Positions 55,766 through 64,000 of a stretch of 64,000 bases of DNA are shown in pieces. Under the pieces are notes generated by a model that was not told the DNA's origin, ran no database searches, and saw nothing but the letters and a program-made list of their open reading frames with translations. Each line of letters opens with the position of its first letter. Position 1 is the first letter of the stretch. This DNA is from Hsuehochloa calcarea (lineage: Eukaryota; Streptophyta; Magnoliopsida; Poales; Poaceae). Location: positions 4,571,517 to 4,635,516 of the forward strand of contig CM070598.1 in the NCBI GenBank assembly GCA_036346395.1. Reading direction: 5' to 3'. Made by a program: the position numbers and the translations under genes.

Positions 55766-56255
55766 TAAAACAATCTAGAAAAGCAACAATTGACGAATTG
55801 AAAACGATCTAGAAAAAAACGATTCGATCTATGAGTGTCGTTCTTCGACGGTTACCTTTCGATCCGAGGGGAGTCGATCGTGCTGATAAGTGTTGAGGAA
55901 CCGTTGCTGGCGAGTCTAGTCCGAACGATTGCCTTGTAGATAAAACTCAGAGTTGTAAGAACAATACAAGAACATAATAGTAGATTGAATACAGAGACAT
56001 GAGGGGATTTATGACTTCTTTTTATTGCTCTTCTGTAAAATTGTAATGCAATGGCGGGAGACCCCCATTTATATAGCCTACTAAGAGGATGAGAAGTCTA
56101 TCATAAACTAGGCCTGCCTGGCCTAGTCCTGAATTCTTAACAAAATAAAAATTCAAAGTCTCCCTAGCGAATGGTGACCAGCACAACAAAAACCTCTCGA
56201 AAACCCTGCACAACGAGCGAAATCTCCCTTTTACCCCTGCGCCCCAAATGTGACA

Positions 56256-56722
56256 ACGATCTGTTTCCAAACTTTATTATTATTATTATTTATTAACTAT
56301 TTTAATTTTATTTTAAAGTTAACCCTGCGAATTTTATTTACAATTATGACCCATTTAGTAACGCCACACGTCATAGGATAAGTCTGCTAAAATAACACTT
56401 TTTATCACGCCACTGATGGTAGTATGACCAAATAATACTATCATACCACGGGGAGTGACGTGACAAAAAAAAAATCAAAATGGAAAATAAGCAGTTTTCT
56501 TTCCCACGCGAAATCTCCTTTATACCCCTGTTTTCTTTTCCCTCTTAACTCCTTTGATCCTTTCCCCTCCTCCTAGCCCCCATGGTTTCCACTGCCATGG
56601 CGCCACCTGCCCATTCTCCCATTCCCCCGTGAGTCCGTGACCTCCTCCCTCCCAAGCTCGAACCCTAACCCTGGCCCTCACCCGACCTCCGATCCAACCC
56701 TTGGCAACCTAGCTCGCCGGCG
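56256..56722. other. DDT gene promoter and 5' UTR
   Basis: AT-rich to 56470, then pyrimidine-rich 5' UTR-like DNA (cctcctagcccccatgg...) leading to the start codon at 56723. An ATG at 56581 lies out of the coding frame. No clear TATA box was seen. Confidence 0.4.
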
Positions 56723-59700
56723 ATGGCTGCCGCCTCGTCGCCGCGGGAGCTGCAGCAGCAACCGTCGCCGCTGGAGGCGGAGGTTGCGCGCGAGGAGGCC
56801 GCGACGCTGACCCCTAGGAGGACGCGGCTGCCGCGCGCGTGCAACAACGGGCCGAAGGCGCCTCCCGCGCCGCCGCTGCGGGGGCCAGAGCGGCCGCGGC
56901 GGACGGAGAAGGCCGGGGAGGAGGAGACGCCGCAATGCCGCGTGGTGACGCCGCTCGTGGCGGATCCCGACGCGCCCGACGGGCTGCCGCGGTGGAGGCT
57001 GCGCGGCATGTGGGAGCTCGCCTCCGTCCTCAACTTCCTCCACGTGAGCGCTCTCGATCGTGCTCCCCCTCACATAAGCTTCCACTGCTTCTGGTCTCCC
57101 AGAGCTCAGGGTTTAGGGTTTAATGTTTCTAATTTGACGTGGTTGTTCTACTTCGGAGCTGCAGGTGTTCCGGCCATTGCTGAACATTGCGGTGGACTTC
57201 ACGGCGGAGGAGCTGGAGGACGCGATCATAACGCCCAACAACACGTTAGATGACGTGCATATGCCTCTGTTAAGGGTGAGCTTTTAGCTGTTTTGATTAT
57301 TTTTTATGTTCCTCGTTAAGTGGCATTATGCTGCTGTCTTTAGTTGCCTGTGGAACTGGGGGGTTCTGGCAAAAGGTGTTTTTGCTCGTCATTAGTATTT
57401 AGTAGTACTTGTGCTAATTACTGATCCACAACAGCACGTGCATTTCTCTTACTTAGAACCTGCTGGAGTGATGCTTTATAAGTTTGTGAAGTTAACTTCT
57501 TCCACATGTTAAATATATATTTTGAATTATACGTGATTTGAGGACTATAGTAGCTTCCTGCTATAGGATGACCTTCTCTGGGTTCTTTCTTTGGATGTTT
57601 TTATGGGACTGCCAGTGGTTTTAGTTATTTGTGTTGGTATTCTGTGTTAGCATATTATACAACCAAAGAAATTTGACCATTCGAAATGGAAGTGTATTTA
57701 CTGCTATGCTACCAACTGATAGTCAATCGTGTGTATTTTGTTATACATAATGTACATTGTACTACTCCATACTACTAATGCATTATGCTACACAGGTAAT
57801 TTTGCTAAAGATATCTTTGTGATAAAATGAACTTTAATAACTTCAGACGTAAATGAGTGCACCGTGTTGTTGAAAAATGTACATCATTGTCGTAGGGGCG
57901 GCCCCACCGACCCCAACAACCCGTCGAAACCCACAGGGCAGACCCCGCAACCCACGAGCAAGAAGGCCCCCCTCTCCGGGGGGCGTCAGGTGTTCCTTCG
58001 GGGATGCTCCGGAGATAATCCGGAGCTCCGCGAGGCCCGGAGCAGTGGGTCCTCCGGGGCCACCTCGGAGAAGGGCTGGAGCCCCTCCGAAGGTTATCCG
58101 GAGCCCCTCGAGGCCCAAAGCAGTGGGTCTTCTGGGGCCACCTCGGAGAAGGCCCGGAGCCCCTCCGAAGGGTCTCCAGAGTCCCGCGAGGCCCAAAGCA
58201 GTGGGTCCTCCGGGGTCACCTTGGGGAAGACCCGAAGACCCTTCGTCTTCGGGGTCCCGCGAGGCTCGAAGCAGCAGGTCCTCCGGGACCACACCAGGAG
58301 AAGCCCGAAGATGGAGCACTTCGGGAGCTGATGAACCAGGTGCACCAGCCGGACAGACCGGGCCCAGTGAGCCCCACCGTGAGCCGAAGCCTACACGTAG
58401 ACAGGGAAAAGTCCCCGCAGCCCCTACGCGTACAATACCTTTTTAGGGTTAGGATGGTAATGTGAGTACCCTGTTTTAGGGGGCTATAAATAGGCACCCC
58501 CCCTGTAAAGATCAGATCCAGTTTTTTGGAATAACCAATACACACATTTTCCTAACAGCTGGTCTCTTCTCTGAGGACTCTTTGGTCCCTCCGAGTGTAC
58601 CGGGGGTCTCCCACTCTTACTGTCTAGCATTCTTTTGCTACGACAGTTGGCGCTGTCCATGGGGATCGGCAAGAAAGTCAAGCATAACCCCGAAGTAACA
58701 GCATGGCCCCTCGGAAAGCTACGCCCAAAGCCTTCGCGGTCGAGATCGCCGCGGCGGCTGCCACGCCCAACACCCCCGAGGGCTAAGCGACGCAAGACTT
58801 CCGGGGCAGCGGCGGCCACGGCCGAGCCCCGGAGGAAGAAGCAAACAACTACACACAGGGAAACATCATCAGAGGCGACACCCAGCACAACGCCCCGACG
58901 GACCAATCGCACGGAGCGGCAGGCATAACGCGGGAAGCGTATGAAGCCCTCCAGCGTGAGCTGTCGGACCTCCGCTAGGAGATGCTCGACCTTCGGCAGC
59001 CGGCGGCCGGGCCCCTCGCGGCTCCTCTCCGGCTTGCGCAACCCGATGCCGAGGGAGCCGCCAATCGGGCACCAGCCGCCACTTGTCCAACGCCAGTGCT
59101 TCGGGGAGATCACAATTCCCCCTTGAGCGCTGGGTTGGAGATAGCCCGCTGGCTCCAAGGCTTCAAGATGCCGGAGGTAAGACTCTTCGAGGGGTGCACG
59201 GACCCCTCGGAGTTCCTTCGCGTATACGAAACGACCATTGAGGCCGCCGGGGGAGACGACACCACGAAAGCAAAAAGCATCACACTGGCACTTAAGGGCG
59301 TATCGCCGACGTGGTTCTTCACCATCTCGCCCCGCTCCGTGTACGCGTGGGAACAGCTGCATGACTTGGTGCGCAACAACTTCCAGGGAAACTACATGGA
59401 GCCGAAGGATGTGGGACACATGTTTGCAATAAAGCAGGCCCCGGGCGAGTCCCTCCGCAGCTTCTTCAAAAAGTTCGCGGAGGTATAAAATGTAAGTAAA
59501 GGGGGTTAACGAAACAACCATCATAAACGCAGCCACCTGTGGACTCCAGCGAGGCCCCTGGTCGGAAAGACTAGCCCGCAAGCCCATCAGTTCGGTGGTA
59601 GAACTTTTTGACAAGATGGAGGAGTACGCCTAGGCAGAAGAAGACGGCGCCTGGCGGGCGGGGTTCGACCCCCGCCACCCTGGCAGCAACACCAAGCGGG

Positions 59701-62700
59701 CCACCCGTGAAAGGGCCCACAACGACCACGGTGGAGGCACTAGCCAAGCCGCGGGCCAACGATTACCGCTAGAAAGGGCGGAACGTCTACCATGTGTACG
59801 GAGGGTAGCTCCCGGAAGAAATGAAGCGAGGAGGCCGAACGGGTTGCAGCCGCAGACGGAATGGCTAGAGGCAACAGGACGCCCAAGGCGGTCCTGGAGG
59901 AGTCCCGCTATTTTGCGGCCTACACGGTGAAGGGTCCCACACGACCCAGGAGTGCCGCACCGCCTGAGGCGGCGTCGGGGGTACCCCGCTATTTTGCGAT
60001 TTGCACGGGGAAGGTTTTCACATGACCCAACAGTGGCGCTGTCGCGCCATGCAGATTACATGAGCGCGACCAAAGAACCAAAGAACCAAGGGGCGAAGAC
60101 GAGGGAAGTCGGGGCAACCAGCTACTCGGCCCATCACCAAGACCCCGCATAAAAGGAACCCAACCGGAGCACCGTCAAAGGATCATAAACATGATCGCTG
60201 GAGTCTCGTCATTAGGAATATCATCAAAAAGACAACGACGTGCCTACGCCCGACAAATTCACCATGTCGCGACATACCCGGCTTCCAGCCCACCTCGCTA
60301 CGCCGAAATACTCATCACTTTCGGCCCCAAGGACGCTCGAGGTGTCTACTTCACACATCAGGACCCCCTCGTCATCTCGGCCAGCATCGCAGATTTTGAC
60401 GTCCGACGCCTCGTGGACGGAGGAAGCTCTGTGGACCTGTTGTTCGCGGAGGCCTTTGACAAGATGATGACTCTAGGGACCGCCTGTCACCCTTGGGCAT
60501 CCCCTTGGTAGGCTTTGGGGGTAGACTGATGACGAGAATTAAAATCTCTATGTATTACTTTGATACATAATAAAAGACCATATGTCTTCATGGTCGTAAC
60601 CCCTAAGGCTCGTGACCTTCGTGGCCGTAAGGATTCCAGAGGTTATATTGTGGATACCCTGGTCGAATGAGGTGTTGTACATAGTCATCGACCAGATGAC
60701 TGCTCGTAGAAGCAATGAACTAGCATCCGGATATGACCCTGGGTATATTCTTCACCGTGTGATGAATGGAACACATGTCATGTTCCATTCACCGCGACAT
60801 TTCATAATCCAGACACTGACAACAACTACCCTACGATTAAGTGTCTCATGGACACACAACCGTAGAACGGTTGCTGCTTCATCAATCGTTGCCTCGCTCC
60901 ATCCGACTAGTCACGATGCTTCCAAAAGGCGCCACTTCCAGGAGTAATTGCCATCACTTCGTCAACTACTTAAAGAAAAACGCAAGCGGCAGAAGAGGCG
61001 AATCCGAAAGATCAACATACAAGCGGATTGCAACACCATAAAAAGCATTACGCTTCAGTGTAATTAGGATTAGTCTACTGCCTAGTCGAAGACATCCCTT
61101 GTAATAGCCAGTTCATAGCAATAAAGAGTAGCCCCATTCTCTCCCAAGAACTCTTTGCCATTTTCCTCTATTTATTTCGTAAGATCGGCGACCTGATCGT
61201 CGACAGCTGGCGCCGTCCATGGGGTAGAAGGCGCTGAGTTCTTGAAGATTACTTCACTCAAGCATTCCTCATCCATTTCCTTTGCCCAATCATCGCTCAT
61301 GTGAACATGGCAGGGACTTGGGATGAGGAAAACTTATTCGACCTGGCGGACTACTCAAAACTTGTTCGACATGGCAAGATAACAGGATGTCGTCATCCTC
61401 CGCCGGCTCGCCAGTCGCTGACATTAGTGAAATCGACCGGATGGATGAGGATACACCGCCACCAACATTGGTGCTCTCCGAGGAAACGCTTGTTCCGACC
61501 AGTTCAGAACGTCCGAACACCTCTTCAAGCCCGGTCGATTCGACTGGCAAAAGCGATAATGGGAGCCCAGCGCGGCGACCAGAGAGTCCAAGTACTCTCA
61601 ATATTGTCGTGGGTGACCAGTATTCACCAACGACTTCTACGTATTCTGGGGGCCAAGCGACATCTGGTAATGGTATCGATGAAGCTTTCACCGATCGCCG
61701 ACCAAGTGGGCATGGTGAAACTCAGCATGCGATCGGCGGTTCACCGGATCACGATGAGTCCACCACAAAGCCCGCCAGAGGCAGTAATATCCGACCGCTC
61801 TCCATCGTGGAAGCTCCTTGCAGAAGCACTGGAAGGCTCTCCCTTAGCTACGACGGGAGTTCCTCGGAAGATCACTGTTGGCACCACGAAGTTAACATAA
61901 TTAGAGATACCAATCCGGATGCCATGCACGATCCTCCACGGGTTAACCCGCCATCACCTGCTGGTGGAAATGGTACGGACGCTTAAGCACCAACTGCCGG
62001 AGGTAACCGAACTGATGGACGTGCATCAGTTAATTTACCTGTTCCTACCCCACCGCGGATAAGGAATCAGGCAGGGCCATCCGGTGGGTCGAGGGATAAC
62101 TCGACTTGTCAGACACCCACTGCAAGTGGAAATATGTCACGACCTTCGGTAACGATACAAAACCTGCAACGAGTTCGGTATATTTTGAATAACCCAGACT
62201 GCTTTAGCGGGAACGCCAAGTTATGTCCAACTTGCAGGTCAGGTGTCGGAGATCCTCCAATAAACCGTGCAACGTACATAAATGTATCGGGGCAGAGGAA
62301 TTCACAAAGTCACATGATAACCTCGTCCTAGCTCTCCTCTCTCAGTAGAGGACAACTTGATTGTTCAGAGGATCGAGCAAACACCAAGACCCCCTCGTAG
62401 ATTTCGACCAGGGAATTACTAGTGAAGACGACTCTTCACAGCAGACACTCTTCGTCAAGAGGAATGACCACTTGATTCAGGTGACCTTAGGCATCATCTG
62501 AACCAGGTAAGCGGTCAAGGACGTCATCATAACGTCCACGACCGGGTTGGGGCATCGGATCCTAGATATGCAAATACGATGAACCGATCCCCGATTGACT
62601 ATAATCCGGCTCCTTTTTAGAGAAGGCGCCACGACCCCATTACGGGCACCGAGCGTTCTATGCAGGTCTCCAAGATGTTCGTTGGTCGTACAGGTTCCGA

Positions 62701-63784
62701 CCAGCCAACATAGAGAAGTCAACGAGACTCAGAACCCGTTGGAATTTCTTCAAATTTATTCTACTGCCATCAAAGCTGCGGGTGGTAACGATAACGTGAT
62801 GTCAAATTACTTGCCTACAGTCCTTGAGGAGTCTGCCCAGTCATGGTTGCTTAACCTACCGGCCGGATCTATCTACACTTGAGAGCAGCTATGTGATACG
62901 TTGATCACCACCTTTCAAGGGATGTACGACCGCCCCGGGAAGGAGGATGATCTGCATCGGATGAATTAGAAGCCACCTCGAAAGCTGGTGAACCAGGTGC
63001 ACCAGCCGGATAGACCGGGCCCAGGGAGCCCCACCGTGAGCCTCATCCTACACGTAGACAGGGAAAAGTCCCTGTTTTAGGGGGTTATATATAGGCATCC
63101 CCCCTGTAAAGATCAGATCCAAAGATCACATTTTTCGATCCAGGTCCCTTCTCCTAAGGAGATCCAGTTTTTTGGAACAATTAATAAACACATTTTTCTG
63201 ACAACTGGTCCCTTCTCCTAAGGACTCTTTGGTCTCTCCGAGTATACCAGGGGTCCCCTTTCTTACTGTCTAGCCTTCTTTTGCTACGACAATCATGTTG
63301 TTGCAAAATCTGCCCGAGCTGTCCATTGTAGCTACTGCTCTCTACACATCGTAGAAAACAATTTTGCAAATCTTTCACATGACTTTTCAATGCTCATAAT
63401 TTCATTTTGCAGTCAATTCCTCCAGCAACTCGAATGGCTATGGGACGTGGAACATGGGTAACAGTGTTATGTAGAAAATTAAAGGACTGGTGGCATTGGG
63501 TATATGATCTGTTCCTTGCCAAGAACAATTTTATGTAAGGGATAGTATTGCATTTGGTTGACGAGCTAATAAAGGCTAGAACTGCAGGTTGCAGAAGGTG
63601 TTATACCAATCGTTGCCTCACATGGGTGAGTTCTGTACCCAAGTAATTTTGACTGAATCTCTTGCTACAATTGAATCTTGGATGACTTATTGTTTTGCCT
63701 TGCTCAGGGCGGAAATTGAATTGTACAAGGCACTTGAACCAGCAACTCGATTAGTGATCCTGAAAGCGATATGTGACATACGTG
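56723..63784 (+). CDS. DDT-domain superfamily protein, first five exons (partial at 3' end)
   Basis: Probable nuclear chromatin-associated protein resembling the plant DDT-domain protein At1g18950; exact role unknown. Exons: 56723-57043, 57165-57275, 63413-63499, 63588-63625 and 63708-63784 (donor cgtg-gtgagg); all phases agree and the gene leaves the window. A charged, Pro/Arg-rich N terminus (TRLPRACNNGPKAPPAPP) leads to a DDT-like segment: LPRWRLRGMWELASVLNFLH, VFRPLLNIAVDFTAEELEDA and LDDVHMPLL. Later exons give RMAMGRGTWVTVLCRKLKDW, WHW, IPIVASHG and AEIELYKALEPATRLVILKA. Intron 2 is about 6.1 kb, nearly all of it a nested Gypsy insertion; the exons on both sides are undamaged. Frames at 56678-57085 on the minus strand are GC shadows. 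Confidence 0.88.
58703..60526 (+). pseudogene. Gypsy gag-protease remnant
   Basis: Gag frame 58982-59488 holds the conserved core (EIARWLQGFKMPEVRLFEGC, TDPSEFLRVYETTIEAAGGD, AWEQLHDLVRNNFQGNYMEP) and ends at a stop after SFFKKFAEV. Further gag is in scattered frames. The aspartic protease region 60191-60511 reads FGPKDARGVYFTHQDPLVIS and RRLVDGGSSVDLLFAEAFDK, a DGGS active-site variant typical of these elements. It is interrupted by the nested LTR at 60527. Confidence 0.85.
60527..62984 (+). mobile_element. nested, 3'-truncated Gypsy element (LTR plus gag)
   Basis: LTR 60527-61205 (TGATGACG to GTCGACA), primer site gctggcgccgtccatgggg at 61206, then a degraded gag: 61387-61986 is a Ser/Pro-rich N-terminal region, and 62595-62950 holds the conserved core (NPLEFLQIYSTAIKAAGGND, LPTVLEESAQSWLLNLPAGS) with stops. 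The element ends abruptly near 62984, fused to the outer element's 3' LTR. The same LTR family forms the solo LTR at 53651-54296. Confidence 0.83.
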
Positions 63785-64000
63785 GTGAGGTGTGTGCCCA
63801 CATTATTCCTGTGAAATGTTTCAATGATAGAGGTGAACCTCATAGTGTAATGTCCTTATGTGGAATAAGACCCACTTTCTTGCTTTGGTGCATCTTTCAA
63901 AGTTGATTAGAGGTTACATTCATGCTCTATGTCCCAGTCATAAATTGTTCTATTATTAAAGCATTTTAAGATTAACCCTCATACATTCATACTAACATAG

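Larger units (their letters stand above)
48640..56255 (-). mobile_element. large degenerate Copia retrotransposon, minus strand, with a solo Gypsy LTR inside
   Basis: Reading on the minus strand: 5' LTR 56255-55891 (365 bp, TGTCAC to CAACA, with tatataaat promoter and an aataaa signal), primer site ttatcagcacg at about 55888-55876, a leader of about 1.4 kb with a GC-rich block, gag (54425-54302 and 53645-53217, split by the inserted LTR), a CCHC zinc knuckle near 53010-52970, protease LADSGTTNTIL (52465-52109), integrase core VKSIRMDNGGEFTS near 51680-51630, reverse transcriptase (50246-49529) and RNase H (from about 49225). A polypurine tract (ttagggggaga) is at about 48957-48945. No 3' LTR matching the 5' LTR was found, so the left end is truncated or unrecognised. 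Many stops and shifts. Confidence 0.82.
57883..63296 (+). mobile_element. Gypsy-like retrotransposon in DDT intron 2, with a second element nested in it
   Basis: Outer element 57888-63291 flanked by a perfect TSD atcat (57883-57887 and 63292-63296). The 5' LTR is 57888-58645 (758 bp, TGTCGTAG to CTACGACA). The 3' LTR is partial, about 62985-63291, lacking its first 440 bp or so; the shared block accaggtgcaccagccgg marks the match. The primer site ttggcgctgtccatgggg follows the 5' LTR. Gag and protease remain (58703-60526); RT and integrase are absent. The nested element starts at 60527. Confidence 0.9.

Noticed and set aside
1..64000. CRISPR arrays, bacterial operons, rRNA genes
   Set aside because: Eukaryotic plant sequence; the regular repeats seen are transposon subterminal repeats and minisatellites.

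Overview
The window is nuclear DNA of a monocot, almost certainly a grass (Poaceae). Evidence: spliced GT-AG genes with very GC-rich first exons, grass-type CACTA, hAT, Tourist, Copia and Gypsy elements, and gene models that match well-known land-plant families. No prokaryotic, organellar or tRNA/rRNA features were found. The species cannot be fixed from the sequence alone.

Genes in order: (1) 3' end of a NO VEIN (NOV)-type gene, + strand, 1-2619, entering from outside the window; (2) a lectin-domain GT31 hydroxyproline O-galactosyltransferase (GALT type), + strand, 11355-14294, seven exons; (3) a broken prolyl 4-hydroxylase pseudogene, + strand, 20645-22147; (4) a two-exon CLE signalling-peptide gene, + strand, 23601-24851; (5) an intronless glycine-rich cell-wall protein gene, + strand, 30587-31120; (6) a five-exon VAMP721-type R-SNARE gene, - strand, 34847-39317; (7) a six-exon bHLH79-like transcription factor gene, + strand, 43377-48147; (8) the first five exons of a DDT-domain gene, + strand, 56723-63784, running off the right edge. 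These are independent transcription units with no operon-like relation. Three of them (GALT, P4H, GRP) touch cell-wall glycoprotein biology, which may be coincidence.

The space between and inside genes is mostly transposable elements, many datable by target-site duplications (TSDs) readable by eye. They include a short-LTR Copia (25513-27790, TSD CTTTA), a non-autonomous CACTA element (18240-19735, TSD AGG), a hAT element in a VAMP intron (35906-37090), hAT MITEs in NOV and bHLH introns, a solo LTR in the bHLH intron (45759-46108, TSD CAGGC), a large degenerate minus-strand Copia (about 48640-56255) carrying a solo Gypsy LTR inside its gag (53651-54296, TSD GGTAC), and a nested Gypsy pair in DDT intron 2 (57888-63291, TSD ATCAT). 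Long fold-back inverted repeats sit at 15.8-16.2 kb, 40.27-40.6 kb and 40.83-41.74 kb.

Two otherwise intact genes (GALT and bHLH) each lack one base in a GC-rich, low-complexity stretch of exon 1, and the NOV exon junction is one base out of phase. This pattern suggests residual consensus indels in the assembly as much as real mutation. I did not find a clearly new biological system; the strongest leads are structural.
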